Assembly: GCA_947627695.1 (NCBI GenBank)
Contig: CANQXF010000003.1
Coordinates: forward strand, 62,001 to 126,000
Source of the DNA: an uncultured Ruminiclostridium sp.
GTDB taxonomy: Bacteria; Bacillota; Clostridia; Oscillospirales; Ruminococcaceae
Length of the DNA: 64,000 nt
Reading direction: 5' to 3'
Part shown: positions 52,689 to 62,194 of the stretch, in pieces
Position numbering within the stretch: the first letter of the stretch is position 1
How the letters are laid out: the number at the start of each line of letters is the position of its first letter
Notes under the pieces: generated by a model
What the model saw: the letters and a program-made list of their open reading frames with translations, nothing else
Databases searched by the model: none
What the model was told of the DNA's origin: nothing
Program-made: the position numbers and the translations under genes

Positions 52689-53867
52689 TTACATTACGTC
52701 CAAACCTAAAGCCAGTCTAGCTTCTAACATATCTACATATTGCTTTGCGATTCGCGGGGAACGTCCGCCGCGTCTTATTGAAAACCTGTCCAATCCTGCG
52801 GCAAAGATTTCTCTGTCGATGGTGATGTTTCTGCTTTCTGCAATTTTCAATGCGATTTCCAGCAGTTGGTCCTTATTAGGTGCAGAAAAAGTAACAAATA
52901 ATCCGAATCTTTCCGACAAAGACATATTATCGTCCACTGCGTCGCTTTTGTGAACATAATTTTCGCTTCTGTTAAGCGAAGTTTCTTTTATAATATGCCT
53001 GCGGTTTGTGGTAGCATAAATCAGAACGTTATTTGGTTTGACCGAAAGGGAACCGTCCAACGCTTGCTTTAAGACAAAAAATCCTTCATCATCCTCTGAA
53101 AAACTCAGATCATCAATGAAAATTATAAAATGAAGAGAAATATTCCTCAGCATTTCATATATTTCAGTGATTGCGGAAATGTTTGACTTATCTATCTGTA
53201 TCATTCTCAGCGTAGGATATTCATTGAGAAGTGCTTTTATTGTGCTGGATTTGCCCGTACCCCTGTCGCCATATAAAAGGACGTTGACAGCCGCTTTGTT
53301 GTTTATAAAACAAAGCGTATTTTCTACAATTTGATTTCTTTGCGCTTCGTACAATTTCAAATCTGATAACCTTATCGGATCAGGAGATAAGACGGGCTTT
53401 AATGTATTTTCACTGTATATAAACGCTTTGTATTTTGCAAACAAACCGCTTCCGTTTTCCTTGCAGAAATTTATGAAATATTCAGCATCATAGAAAAAAT
53501 CACCGCCCGCAAATTCAGGAAGCTTATCGGCGTTAAAATTAAATTTATTTGAAAGATATTCTTTGATTTCCTTTGAACTTGCTTTGCTGATTTCAGCTAT
53601 CCTGTTTACGTCAAATGCAATTGCTTTAAAAAGTATTTGGTCGCTTGTTTTTATATATTTTTCAACGACCTCCTGATTTGAATAAACAAACATATCATGC
53701 AGAGCTTCACTAAAAGTCTGACCTGACAAAAGTAAAGTCCTGCATAAAGATAAATATCCGTCAACAGCGTCATTAAAGTTATCAGAGTAAATTTTTCTGA
53801 TATATTTCAACAAATTATGTTCATTTACATCATATGCTATAAACATATTATCAACAAGAGAATTCAT
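52689..53867 (-). CDS. DUF815 family AAA-type ATPase
   Basis: This 392-residue cytoplasmic protein has a helical N-terminal half and a P-loop ATPase C-terminal half: LLYGDRGTGKSSTIKAL (Walker A), FIIFIDDLSFSEDDEGF (Walker B), IYATTNRRHIIKE (sensor 1) and a final RSPRIAKQYVDML. These match DUF815, a widespread family of unknown function in Firmicutes. It is one base set apart from dusB (16 bases) in the same direction. Confidence 0.88.
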   Translation of the reverse strand: MNSLVDNMFIAYDVNEHNLLKYIRKIYSDNFNDAVDGYLSLCRTLLLSGQTFSEALHDMFVYSNQEVVEKYIKTSDQILFKAIAFDVNRIAEISKASSKEIKEYLSNKFNFNADKLPEFAGGDFFYDAEYFINFCKENGSGLFAKYKAFIYSENTLKPVLSPDPIRLSDLKLYEAQRNQIVENTLCFINNKAAVNVLLYGDRGTGKSSTIKALLNEYPTLRMIQIDKSNISAITEIYEMLRNISLHFIIFIDDLSFSEDDEGFFVLKQALDGSLSVKPNNVLIYATTNRRHIIKETSLNRSENYVHKSDAVDDNMSLSERFGLFVTFSAPNKDQLLEIALKIAESRNITIDREIFAAGLDRFSIRRGGRSPRIAKQYVDMLEARLALGLDVM

Positions 53868-53883
53868 TGTAATATCTCCGTAT

Positions 53884-54861
53884 TTATCTGCTTGTATTAT
53901 ACTTTATTTCTTCAATAAGCCTGTTAAAGTCGTCAAGCGTGTTTAACTGACCGCAGCGATTTCTGTAAGCAGCGGCGTTTTGTATCCCTTTAATATACCA
54001 TATCGTATGCTTGCGAGCCTCCCGCACACCGACCTTTTCGCCTTTTAAATCAGTTATAAGCTTGACGTGTTCAGTAAGTATGTTCAACTTGTCCTCAAGC
54101 GTTTTCTCGGGAAGTAACTCGCCTGTTTCAAAATAATGCTTTATTTCTTCAAATATCCAGGGCTTACCGTAAGTCCCTCTTCCTATAAGCACCAGATCGC
54201 AATTGGTTTCCTTATACATTTTTGCACAGGAAAGTGCGTCCGTAACGTCTCCGTTTCCGAAAACGGGAATGGAAACTGCGGACTTTACCCGGGAAATAAT
54301 ATCCCAGTCTGCTTTTCCGGAGTACATCTGTTCTTTTGTCCTACCGTGAACGGTAATGACTGATGCTCCGCTGTCCTCGGCAATTTTAGCTGTTTCTACT
54401 GCATTTATACTTGAAGCGTCCCAGCCTGACCTTATTTTTACGCTTATAGGAATATTTGTGGATTTTTTAATTGCCTTGATTATTTCGCCTATACGCTTTG
54501 GATTTTTCATCAAAGCTGACCCTGCGCCTGTTCCCGTAACCTTTGGAACAGGACAGCCGCAGTTTATATCTATCATAAAGGGTTCATACTGTGCGGCAAT
54601 AGGAGCAGCCTTTTGAAAAAATTCAGGCTCACTCCCAAACAACTGAACAGCCATCGGACGTTCAGCGTTTTGGATCTTGAGCAATTCAGCGCTTTTTCTG
54701 TCAGTATAGCAAAGTCCTTTGCAGCTAACCATTTCGCTGAATACGACAGATGCGCCGTATTTTTTTGCCATAAGTCTGTACGCTGTATCCGCCATTCCCG
54801 CCATAGGGGCAAGACCTGCTGTTTTTTCTATTTTAGTAGTTCCTATCGTTAAATAATCCAT
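53884..54861 (-). CDS. dusB: tRNA-dihydrouridine synthase B
   Basis: This 325-residue FMN enzyme reduces specific uridines in tRNA to dihydrouridine. It has the TIM-barrel start LAPMAGMADTAYR, the active-site cysteine C103 in INCGCPVPKV, TVHGRTKEQMYSGKADW and GNGDVTDALS. The length is normal. Its own promoter lies at 54869-54897. DUF815 and the binding lipoprotein genes follow. Confidence 0.95.
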   Translation of the reverse strand: MDYLTIGTTKIEKTAGLAPMAGMADTAYRLMAKKYGASVVFSEMVSCKGLCYTDRKSAELLKIQNAERPMAVQLFGSEPEFFQKAAPIAAQYEPFMIDINCGCPVPKVTGTGAGSALMKNPKRIGEIIKAIKKSTNIPISVKIRSGWDASSINAVETAKIAEDSGASVITVHGRTKEQMYSGKADWDIISRVKSAVSIPVFGNGDVTDALSCAKMYKETNCDLVLIGRGTYGKPWIFEEIKHYFETGELLPEKTLEDKLNILTEHVKLITDLKGEKVGVREARKHTIWYIKGIQNAAAYRNRCGQLNTLDDFNRLIEEIKYNTSR

Positions 54862-54868
54862 AAAAATA

Positions 54869-54897
54869 ATTATAACATTTTTTGGTTAAAAAAACAA
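54869..54897 (-). promoter_or_regulatory. Predicted promoter of dusB
   Basis: On the minus strand TTGTTT (54892-54897), 17 bases, TATAAT (54869-54874). The -10 is very close to the ATG, leaving a minimal leader; no strong ribosome site is present. Confidence 0.5.
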
Positions 54898-54918
54898 GCG
54901 TTTTATTCATCAAGGTCT

Positions 54919-56748
54919 TTACTTTTCATTTTTTCTTTTTGCCTGGTCCTTGGCTCTCAGCTCATTATTGAGAATACGTTTTCTGATGCGTATATTTTTG
55001 GGTGTTACTTCAACAAGCTCGTCGTCGCCGATAAATTCCAGACTTTCTTCAAGGCTCATTCTTTTGTACGGGATAAGTCTAAGCGCCTCATCGCTTCCGC
55101 TTGCTCTTGTATTGGTGAGATGTTTCTTTTTGCAGACATTTATGTTTATGTCGCCTGACTTTGGAGAAACACCGACCACCATTCCTTCATAAACCTCAGT
55201 TCCTGCGTCCACAAAAAGCTGTCCTCTGTCCTGACAGTTAAACAAACCGTAAGCGCAGGCAGTACCCGTTTCAAACGCCACAAGAGAGCCTGTCGTCCTT
55301 GTGGGGATGTCCCCCATAAAAGGCTTGTACCCGTCAAAGACAGTATTCATTACACCCTCGCCCTTTGTATCAGTCAAAAATTCGCTTTTATAACCGAAAA
55401 GGCCTCTTTCGGGAATAACAAATTCAAGTCTTGTGCGGCTTCCAATGGGGTTCATTGTAACAAGCTCGCCCTTGCGTATTCCCATTTTTTCCATAACTGA
55501 ACCTACGGATTCGTTGGGAACGTCTATAATCAGCCTTTCCATAGGCTCGCACTTTACACCGTCTATTTCCTTGTACAGGACTCTGGGAGTGCTGACTGAA
55601 AGCTCGTATCCCTCTCTTCTCATTGTTTCTATAAGAATTGAAAGGTGCATTTCTCCTCTGCCTGCCACATCAAAGCTGTCTGTTGTATCGCTGTCCTTAA
55701 CTCTTAGAGAAACGTCCTTGAGTATCTCTCTGTGCAGTCTGTCCCTGATTTGACGTGACGTTACAAATTTTCCTTCTTTTCCCGCAAAAGGACTGTCATT
55801 CACGGAAAAGGTCATTTCAACAGTAGGCTCGGATATTTTGACAAACGGCAAAGGTTCAACTGCATTCACTGAACATACGGTTTCGCCTATCGTAATATTT
55901 TCAATGCCGCTGAAACATACGATATCTCCTACCATAGCCTCTTCCACAGGCGTTTTTCCCAAGCCGTCAAACTGATAAAGACTTACGATTTTTCCTCGGT
56001 AGGGAGTAACGCTGTTATGATAGTCGCATACCATAACTTCCTGATTTACCCTTATTCTGCCCCTTTCAACACGTCCTACCGCTATTCTTCCCACATAATC
56101 ATTATAATCTATTGAAGAAACGAGCAGTTGAAGTTCTCCGTTTTCATCGCCTTCCGGAGCAGGAATGTGATCGAGTATTTTTTCAAAAAGGGGAATAAAG
56201 TTTTCACCCATAGAATCAGGAGAATATGAAGCGACGCCGTTTCGTCCTGAACAGAAAACAACAGGACTTTCAAGCTGTTCTTCCGTAGCGTCCAGATCAA
56301 GAAGAAGCTCCAGCACTTCGTCTACTACCTCATGATTTCTTGCGTCAGGCCTGTCAGTCTTGTTTACAACTACAATAATTTTATGTCCAAGCTCAAGCGC
56401 CTTTTGCAGTACGAAACGTGTCTGCGGCATTGTTCCCTCAAAGCTGTCCACCAAAAGGAGAACGCCGTTCACCATTTTAAGTATTCTTTCAACTTCGCCT
56501 GAAAAATCGGCATGCCCCGGAGTATCAACAATGTTGATCTTTACATCTTTATAATATACAGACGTGTTTTTCGCAAGAATTGTAATTCCTCTTTCTCTTT
56601 CAAGGTCGTTGCTGTCCATAACACGTTCGACGACTGCTTGATTTTCACGGTAAACGCCACCCTGCTTGAGCATTTCGTCTACCAGCGTTGTTTTTCCGTG
56701 GTCTACATGAGCTATGATAGCTATGTTCCTTAAATCATTTCTTATCAT
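54919..56748 (-). CDS. typA: Ribosome-associated GTPase TypA/BipA
   Basis: The 609-residue translational GTPase has G1 AHVDHGKTT (residues 13-21), [11 protein letters not shown] (G2), DTPGHADF (G3), NKTDRPDA (G4), then EF-G-like domains and the TypA-specific C-terminal domain ([20 protein letters not shown]). It binds ribosomes and helps large-subunit assembly, particularly under cold or stress. AAGGAGACA precedes the ATG. Confidence 0.97.
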   Translation of the reverse strand: MIRNDLRNIAIIAHVDHGKTTLVDEMLKQGGVYRENQAVVERVMDSNDLERERGITILAKNTSVYYKDVKINIVDTPGHADFSGEVERILKMVNGVLLLVDSFEGTMPQTRFVLQKALELGHKIIVVVNKTDRPDARNHEVVDEVLELLLDLDATEEQLESPVVFCSGRNGVASYSPDSMGENFIPLFEKILDHIPAPEGDENGELQLLVSSIDYNDYVGRIAVGRVERGRIRVNQEVMVCDYHNSVTPYRGKIVSLYQFDGLGKTPVEEAMVGDIVCFSGIENITIGETVCSVNAVEPLPFVKISEPTVEMTFSVNDSPFAGKEGKFVTSRQIRDRLHREILKDVSLRVKDSDTTDSFDVAGRGEMHLSILIETMRREGYELSVSTPRVLYKEIDGVKCEPMERLIIDVPNESVGSVMEKMGIRKGELVTMNPIGSRTRLEFVIPERGLFGYKSEFLTDTKGEGVMNTVFDGYKPFMGDIPTRTTGSLVAFETGTACAYGLFNCQDRGQLFVDAGTEVYEGMVVGVSPKSGDININVCKKKHLTNTRASGSDEALRLIPYKRMSLEESLEFIGDDELVEVTPKNIRIRKRILNNELRAKDQAKRKNEK

Positions 56749-56910
56749 TTTATATGTCTCCTTGCTTTAGAACTGCTATATTTTATTAAAAAATTTCACA
56801 ACTTTATATTATACTCCTTTTTATTACATTTATAAAGGTATTTTTTCAATAATCTTGCTTTCCTGAAAAGCTGTGTAATTGGAAAAAATGCACAATGGCC
56901 TGTACATTTA

Positions 56911-56946
56911 CATATAATAAAAACAACGGGGTTTCCCCCGTTGTTT
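56911..56946 (-). terminator. Terminator of the Cys/Asn-rich peptide gene
   Basis: AAACAACGGGG and its exact complement close on a TTTC loop (11 bp). In the minus direction the stem is followed by TTTTATTATATG. It lies 8 bases after the stop of the small gene. Confidence 0.85.
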
Positions 56947-56953
56947 GACGTTT

Positions 56954-57097
56954 TTAGTTGCAGCCGCAGCCACAGCTATTGTTGTTGCAGTTGTTGCAGC
57001 CGCAATCATTGTTGTTGCCAAACAGATTGTTGTTGCCGCAGCAGCTGAGTACGAGAATAAGGATGATTACCCAACTGCAATTATTATTTCCGCACAT
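56954..57097 (-). CDS. 47-residue Cys/Asn-rich peptide (high-cysteine chorion-like or coat-like)
   Basis: On the minus strand, GGAGGG followed 10 bases later by ATG at 57097 opens a 47-codon frame ending at 56954. The peptide starts MCGNNNCSW, has a hydrophobic helix (VIILILVLSCC), then GNNNLFGNNN and a tail with DCGCNNC and SCGCGCN. It contains ten cysteines and many asparagines. A good ribosome site and an immediate terminator support a real gene. Similar small peptides are annotated in Ruminococcus-type genomes as high-cysteine chorion-class proteins, and some resemble spore coat peptides. The function is unknown. Confidence 0.75.
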   Translation of the reverse strand: MCGNNNCSWVIILILVLSCCGNNNLFGNNNDCGCNNCNNNSCGCGCN

Positions 57098-57125
57098 AAG
57101 TAAAGCCCTCCTTGTTTATATTTGT

Positions 57126-57137
57126 TGAAACGTTTCA
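57126..57137. promoter_or_regulatory. 12-bp palindrome upstream of clpC, candidate operator
   Basis: TGAAACGTTTCA is a perfect palindrome directly upstream of a TATAAT (57141-57146). It is two bases shorter than a catabolite-response element and does not match the CtsR operator that usually controls clpC. Confidence 0.35.
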
Positions 57138-57202
57138 TAATATAATATATGAAAAAGTGATTTTTGTGTTACAATTATTCAGTGCGTATGAAAGGAAAAT
57201 TT

Positions 57203-59539
57203 ATGGCAGAATTTAACGGATTTACCGAAAAGGCAGGCAGTGCGCTTAATCTTTCGATAAGGACAGCCTCTTTAATGGGACACACATATGTGGGCAGTGA
57301 GCACATATTGTGCGGTCTGATGTCGGACGAAGGGAGCGTGGCAGAGCATATCCTGTCATCACAGGGCATACGGAAGGATATGTTGATAAATAAAATAGAA
57401 AGGTCCATAGGTAGAGGAATACCCACTCAGCTTGAGGCAGCCGATTTTACTCCAAGAAGCAGAAAAATACTGGAAAACGCATTTTCGCTGGCAAAAACGG
57501 AAAATGAAAAATGTGCAGGTACGGAGCATATCCTTTATTCTCTTCTTTCAGACCCCGAATGTTACGGCAATATACTTTTAAGGGATATGGGAGTGGATAT
57601 TGCGTCGGGTATGAACGATTGCATTTCAAATAAACTTTCTGCGGGGATTGCAAGCAGAAATACTTTTTCACGCAGAAAATCAAGAGCCGACAGCGTCCTT
57701 GAAAAATACGGAAAGGACCTTACAGTCCTTGCCGAGCAAAAAGAAATAGATCCTGTAATCGGACGTGAAGATGAAATACAAAGGACGATACAGATCCTTT
57801 TGAGAAGAAGAAAAAACAATCCGTGTCTTATCGGTGAAAGCGGTGTGGGAAAAACTGCGATAGTTGAAGGACTTGCTTTAAAGATCGTTGATGGAAATGT
57901 GCCCGAATGCTTAAAAAACAAGCGGATTTTTATTCTTGATATCACTTCAATGGTAGCCGGAGCAAAATACAGAGGGGACTTTGAAGAAAGAATAAAATCA
58001 GCGATAGATGAAGTTGCACAAGACAAGGAAACGATTTTATTTATAGATGAAGTGCACAATATTGTAGGCGCAGGTTCCGCCGAAGGCTCGGTAGACGCTG
58101 CAAATATTCTTAAACCCTTATTGGCAAGAAGTGAAATACAGGTCATAGGCGCTACCACGAATGAAGAATACAGAAGATATATAGAAAAGGACAGCGCATT
58201 GGAACGAAGATTTCAGCCTATATTGGTAGAAGAGCCTGACCAAAATATGACTGAACAAATTTTGTTCGGATTAAAAGAAAGGTATGAAAAACATCATAAA
58301 GTAATAATAACAGATGAGGCGATCAAAGAGGCTGTAAAGCTTTCAATAAGATATATAAAGGATCGTAGACTTCCGGATAAAGCGATAGACATTATTGATG
58401 AATCAGCGGCAGTAAAGCATATGCAGATGTATTCCGACAGCCCTGCCAAAGCGGCAAGTTTGGATAAGAATAAAGAATTTTCGGGAGTGCAGGGAGACAG
58501 TGGCAAAAATGCTTGTGTTGTTGATAAAAACGACGTTGCGAATGTCGTATCACGGTGGAGTGGCATACCTATCGGCAGAATTTCAAGCGATGATATATCA
58601 GAAATAGAAGGCATGGAGGAAGAAATAAAGAGGGAGGTTATAGGACAGGATAAAGCGGTAGAAACAATTGTCAAAGCTATTAAAAGAAGCAGGGCAGGAC
58701 TGAAGTCCCCGAACAGACCCATTGGTTCGTTTATTTTTCTTGGACCTACGGGCGTTGGTAAAACACAGCTATGTAAAAGCTTAGCTAAAGCACTGTTTGG
58801 TGATGAAAAGTCACTTATTCGTCTTGATATGTCTGAATACAAGGAAAAACATTCTATCTCTAAACTGATTGGTTCGCCTCCAGGATATGTGGGATTTGAA
58901 AACGGCGGACGACTGATAGAAGCGGTGAGAAAAACACCTTTTTCCGTAATTATGCTTGATGAAATTGAAAAAGCCAATCCTGATGTTTTTGATCTGCTTT
59001 TGCAAATTCTTGAGGACGGTGTATTGACATCTTCAGACGGAAGAACTGCCGATTTTAAAAATTCTGTTATTATAATGACAGGTAATATAGGCGCAGAAAA
59101 GATTTCAGAAAATTCAGTCAGTATGGGATTTAACGAAGAAAGTGATGCTAAAAGAAATAAATCATACGTTATGTCAGAGTTGAAAAAGTATTTTAAGCCC
59201 GAATTTCTCAACCGTATAGATGAAATTATAATTTTCGAGCATCTAAGTATAAAGTCAGCTCAGTCTGTATGCAGAAATATGCTTGACGATTTGTGCCGCA
59301 GAGCGTTAGATACAGGTATTTTTATGTCATATACGGACAAAACAGTGGAAAAATTGACTTCACTCGGTTATAACAAGCTGTATGGTGCAAGACCTATAAG
59401 ACGAATAATCGTTTCAAAGGTGGAGGACAGATTGGCACAGGCATTATTTGACCGTGAGATAAGAAATGGGGAAACGATAGTGGTAGATTATAAAGACGAT
59501 ATTGAATTTATACACGAAAAACAATATGAAAATAAATAA
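57203..59539 (+). CDS. clpC: ATP-dependent Clp protease ATP-binding subunit ClpC
   Basis: This 778-residue Hsp100 unfoldase has an N-terminal Clp_N double repeat (residues about 1-140), AAA+ module 1 with Walker A GESGVGKT and Walker B ILFIDEVHN, a short middle region, and AAA+ module 2 with Walker A GPTGVGKTQ and Walker B VIMLDEIEKA, and a ClpB_D2-type C terminus. It feeds proteins to ClpP. The ATG at 57203 follows AAAGGAAA; a longer frame upstream lacks support. The middle domain is short and the usual mcsA-mcsB-ctsR neighbours are missing. Confidence 0.93.
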   Translation: MAEFNGFTEKAGSALNLSIRTASLMGHTYVGSEHILCGLMSDEGSVAEHILSSQGIRKDMLINKIERSIGRGIPTQLEAADFTPRSRKILENAFSLAKTENEKCAGTEHILYSLLSDPECYGNILLRDMGVDIASGMNDCISNKLSAGIASRNTFSRRKSRADSVLEKYGKDLTVLAEQKEIDPVIGREDEIQRTIQILLRRRKNNPCLIGESGVGKTAIVEGLALKIVDGNVPECLKNKRIFILDITSMVAGAKYRGDFEERIKSAIDEVAQDKETILFIDEVHNIVGAGSAEGSVDAANILKPLLARSEIQVIGATTNEEYRRYIEKDSALERRFQPILVEEPDQNMTEQILFGLKERYEKHHKVIITDEAIKEAVKLSIRYIKDRRLPDKAIDIIDESAAVKHMQMYSDSPAKAASLDKNKEFSGVQGDSGKNACVVDKNDVANVVSRWSGIPIGRISSDDISEIEGMEEEIKREVIGQDKAVETIVKAIKRSRAGLKSPNRPIGSFIFLGPTGVGKTQLCKSLAKALFGDEKSLIRLDMSEYKEKHSISKLIGSPPGYVGFENGGRLIEAVRKTPFSVIMLDEIEKANPDVFDLLLQILEDGVLTSSDGRTADFKNSVIIMTGNIGAEKISENSVSMGFNEESDAKRNKSYVMSELKKYFKPEFLNRIDEIIIFEHLSIKSAQSVCRNMLDDLCRRALDTGIFMSYTDKTVEKLTSLGYNKLYGARPIRRIIVSKVEDRLAQALFDREIRNGETIVVDYKDDIEFIHEKQYENK

Positions 59540-59580
59540 TCGCTTGCAATTTTCTTCGCTGCGTGATACAATGAATTTTA

Positions 59581-60378
59581 ATGAATTGTTTTGTGAATAA
59601 ATGCAGCAAAGGAGAGTGCATTGATACGGAAACTAAAAAAAGAGTCGGTTTACTTGATGAACTCAGAGGATTTGCTATAATCTGCATGGTGGTTTACCAC
59701 CTTATGTATAATTTGAAGTTTATTTTCAAGGTAGATGTTCCTGTTTTTTTTGACGATTGGTTTTATATAGTCAGATCATTTTTTGCGGGACTGTTTATTT
59801 TTATTTCGGGAATAGTCTGCAATTATTCACGCAGCAATCTGAAACGCGGCGTTCAGTGCTTTTTCATCGGTATGGTATTTACGTTCGTTACAGCGTATGT
59901 TATGCCGGAGGAACCCGATATGTTCGGAATACTTCATTGCCTTGGGATTTGTATGATGATAGTCGGACTGTCTGAAAATATTTTAAAGCATATACCGCCA
60001 ATAATCGGCATAATTGTTTGCGCTTTGATATTTATGCTGACGTTTAACTTTATTTACGGGTATTCGGGCATAGGGGAATTATTTAAATTTCAAATGCCGT
60101 CAATACTCTATTCAAGCAACGTTATGTTCCCGTTAGGCTTCCCCGGGAAGAATTTCAGCTCGCTTGACTATTTTCCACTCTTTCCCTGGTTGTTTTTATT
60201 TATATCCGGCGCATTTTTCGGCGTATATGTAAAAAATGGTCTTATGCCGGAATTTTTCTATAAAACGCATTTTAAGTTTTTTGCATTGGCGGGAAGATAC
60301 TCTCTTTGGATATATGTTCTTCATCAGGTTATCATTTATCCTGTCCTTTGCCTGATATTTGGAAAAAGTTTATTTTAA
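59581..60378 (+). CDS. DUF1624/heparan-alpha-glucosaminide acetyltransferase-like membrane protein
   Basis: This 265-residue protein has about seven or eight helices. It begins after a short polar stretch with GLLDELRGFAIICMVVYHLMYN, the mark of DUF1624 and related acyltransferase-3-like proteins, and ends with AGRYSLWIYVLHQVIIYP. YHLMYN holds the conserved histidine. The likely role is transfer of an acyl group across the membrane to a sugar or wall component, but the substrate is unknown. The start ATG at 59581 has no obvious ribosome site. A promoter for rpsF follows. Confidence 0.8.
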   Translation: MNCFVNKCSKGECIDTETKKRVGLLDELRGFAIICMVVYHLMYNLKFIFKVDVPVFFDDWFYIVRSFFAGLFIFISGIVCNYSRSNLKRGVQCFFIGMVFTFVTAYVMPEEPDMFGILHCLGICMMIVGLSENILKHIPPIIGIIVCALIFMLTFNFIYGYSGIGELFKFQMPSILYSSNVMFPLGFPGKNFSSLDYFPLFPWLFLFISGAFFGVYVKNGLMPEFFYKTHFKFFALAGRYSLWIYVLHQVIIYPVLCLIFGKSLF

Positions 60379-60395
60379 AAAATATGAAATAATGC

Positions 60396-60424
60396 TTGAC
60401 AAATTTTGCACATTCTGCTATAAT
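60396..60424 (+). promoter_or_regulatory. Strong predicted promoter of rpsF-ssb-rpsR
   Basis: Perfect TTGACA (60396-60401), 17 bases, perfect TATAAT (60419-60424). Confidence 0.85.
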
Positions 60425-60428
60425 ACAA

Positions 60429-60455
60429 AAGATTGAAACGGTTTGTTTCAATCTT
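60429..60455 (+). promoter_or_regulatory. 11-bp hairpin in the rpsF leader
   Basis: AAGATTGAAAC and its exact complement enclose a GGTTT loop at the very start of the transcript. It may stabilise the RNA or take part in S6/S18 autoregulation; I did not see the CCG bulge of the known S6:S18-binding motif. Confidence 0.45.
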
Positions 60456-60514
60456 ATCCTTGCTCACACAATGTTTAAAGTGCGGGCCATAAGTCTAAAA
60501 GGAGGTTTTAAAGT

Positions 60515-60808
60515 ATGGCAAAGCTCGGCGAAAAATACGAGGCAATGGTAGTTTTTTCCGTCAAGAACGGAGAGGAACAGGTACAGACTCTTGTAACCAA
60601 GTTTACCGACCTTATAAAGGCAAACGGTGAGCTTATCAATGTTGATGATTGGGGCAAGAGAAAGCTTGCTTACCCTATCAACTACGAAAATGACGGTTAC
60701 TATGTTGTCTATACATTCAGCAGCAAGACTGATTTTCCCGCAGAGTTTGAACGTATAATCAATATTACTGATGGCGTTCTTCGCTCACTGGTTTTAATCA
60801 GCAGGTAA
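60515..60808 (+). CDS. rpsF: 30S ribosomal protein S6
   Basis: The 97-residue protein matches bacterial S6 (KYEAMVVFSVKNGEE, VDDWGKRKLAYPINYENDGYYV, FERIINITDGVLRSLVL). It binds S18 on the small-subunit platform. AAAGGAGG precedes the ATG. It starts the canonical rpsF-ssb-rpsR operon. Confidence 0.98.
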   Translation: MAKLGEKYEAMVVFSVKNGEEQVQTLVTKFTDLIKANGELINVDDWGKRKLAYPINYENDGYYVVYTFSSKTDFPAEFERIINITDGVLRSLVLISR

Positions 60809-60827
60809 AAACGGGGGCTTGTGAAAA

Positions 60828-61286
60828 ATGTATAATAAGGCTATTTTAATGGGTCGTATTTGCAACGACCTGGAGTTGAAGACGATCCAAAGCGGGATCA
60901 GCGTTTTATCCTTCAGAATTGCGGTAGATCGTGCTTATCAGGCTAAAGGCGAGGAAAGAAAGTCGGATTTTTTCAGCGTAGTTGCATGGAGAAATACCGC
61001 CGAGTTCATTTCCCGTTATTTCTCAAAGGGAAGAATGATACTGGTAGAGGGCGAACTTCAGACCCGTCAGTATGTGGATAAAAACGGCTCAACTCAGAAT
61101 GTTGTTGAATTGGTAGTCAGCAACGCTCATTTCACAGGTGAACCTAAGTCTTCAGGCAATTATGGAGCATATCCGCCTCCTCCGCCTCCATCACATGAAG
61201 CGGCAGGAAATACAGATTCGGCTGCTGCATCGGACAGCAGTGGTGATTTTGTTGAAACGGGTTCCGATGACGATTATCCGTTTTGA
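60828..61286 (+). CDS. ssb: Single-stranded DNA-binding protein
   Basis: The 152-residue protein has an OB fold ([53 protein letters not shown]), then a Pro/Ser-rich flexible linker and the partner-binding tip DDDYPF. It coats single-stranded DNA in replication and repair. It lies between the S6 and S18 genes as usual in Firmicutes. Confidence 0.98.
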   Translation: MYNKAILMGRICNDLELKTIQSGISVLSFRIAVDRAYQAKGEERKSDFFSVVAWRNTAEFISRYFSKGRMILVEGELQTRQYVDKNGSTQNVVELVVSNAHFTGEPKSSGNYGAYPPPPPPSHEAAGNTDSAAASDSSGDFVETGSDDDYPF

Positions 61287-61306
61287 GCTTAAAGGAGGAA
61301 ACAACA

Positions 61307-61570
61307 ATGGCTGAAAAGCAGCATGACGTAAATGTTGAAAAAGGCGTACGCCCTATAAAGCGTGCAAGAAAAAAGGTTTGTCAGTTCTGCGTTGACAGAG
61401 CAGAGTTTATTGATTATAAGGACGTTGCAAAACTGAAAAAGTATATGACTGAACGTTCCAAGATACTGCCCCGTCGCGTTACAGGCTGCTGTGCTTATCA
61501 TCAGAGAGAACTGACAGTAGCGATTAAGAGAGCAAGACAGGTTGCGCTCATCCCTTATGTAAGTGATTGA
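61307..61570 (+). CDS. rpsR: 30S ribosomal protein S18
   Basis: The 87-residue S18 has [36 protein letters not shown] and [17 protein letters not shown]. The two N-terminal cysteines CQFC suggest the zinc-binding form. AAAGGAGG precedes the ATG at 61307; a longer frame overlapping ssb is not needed. A terminator follows directly. Confidence 0.97.
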   Translation: MAEKQHDVNVEKGVRPIKRARKKVCQFCVDRAEFIDYKDVAKLKKYMTERSKILPRRVTGCCAYHQRELTVAIKRARQVALIPYVSD

Positions 61571-61576
61571 TAAAGT

Positions 61577-61607
61577 AAAAAGGAAGATGTGAACATCTTC
61601 CTTTTTT
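61577..61607. terminator. Bidirectional terminator between rpsR and the membrane protein gene
   Basis: AAAAAGGAAGATGT and its complement close on GA and end in TTTTTT. The A-rich left arm gives a T tract on the minus strand too, so it can end both converging transcripts. Confidence 0.88.
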
Positions 61608-61609
61608 AT

Positions 61610-62164
61610 TTATATCTTTTTTATTTTCTTGTTGATTTTAGGCTTGAGCCATTTATTAAAAGCAAAAAATACATATCCCAGCGCTATGTCATAGAAAACA
61701 AATGCGATATTGGCGGCTATCCATAAAACATATACCGCCATATCTCCGAACATCTCAAGTCCCTCAAGTATTTGCTCTAAGTTCATTATTTTGGACAATA
61801 TCCAGAAGGCTGTGACTACCGCAGCGTTAAATACCGCAAGTTTTGCTACCCAAGACAAAATTTTGGGCTTTATCTTTTCTATTATGTCTTTAATTATCGG
61901 ATAGTATCCGAAGAAAAATGCATAATATAGATCAGCCTCTATTTCGGGAATAAGGATAAAACAGAGCAGAGCAGATGCAGCATACGATAAAAGTCCCCAC
62001 TTTTTGTTTATCTGTTCTGCAACCGTCCAGATACAAATTCCCGAAACAGCAGGAAGAACATATGTCAGTGAAGGTATCAATGACACTAACATAATAATTG
62101 TACTAAGTGCGATTATGATCCCGCAGTAAGCAATGTTGAAGCTGAGATTATTATTTTTTGCCAT
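61610..62164 (-). CDS. Multispanning membrane protein of unknown function
   Basis: This 184-residue protein has about five hydrophobic helices (SFNIAYCGIIIALSTIIMLV, SYAASALLCFILIP, VAKLAVFNAAVVTAFWIL, VLWIAANIAFVFYDIALGYV) and a Lys-rich C terminus KPKINKKIKKI. The N-terminal half recalls the substrate-binding (S) components of ECF vitamin transporters, but I could not assign a family. It lies downstream of tyrA on the same strand. Confidence 0.7.
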   Translation of the reverse strand: MAKNNNLSFNIAYCGIIIALSTIIMLVSLIPSLTYVLPAVSGICIWTVAEQINKKWGLLSYAASALLCFILIPEIEADLYYAFFFGYYPIIKDIIEKIKPKILSWVAKLAVFNAAVVTAFWILSKIMNLEQILEGLEMFGDMAVYVLWIAANIAFVFYDIALGYVFFAFNKWLKPKINKKIKKI

Positions 62165-62194
62165 TTATTTTTCGCTTAAAGCTCTCCTATTATT

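Noticed and set aside
57126-57137. Palindrome as a CcpA catabolite-response element
   Set aside because: It is 12 bases, whereas the cre consensus needs 14 with different spacing of the TG and CA ends.
58294-59211. 305-codon open frame on the minus strand
   Set aside because: It is antisense to clpC, Ser/Leu/Ile-rich as expected of a shadow frame, with no family match.
60429-60455. rpsF leader hairpin as a terminator
   Set aside because: No T tract follows it and an intact ribosomal operon lies downstream of the same promoter.
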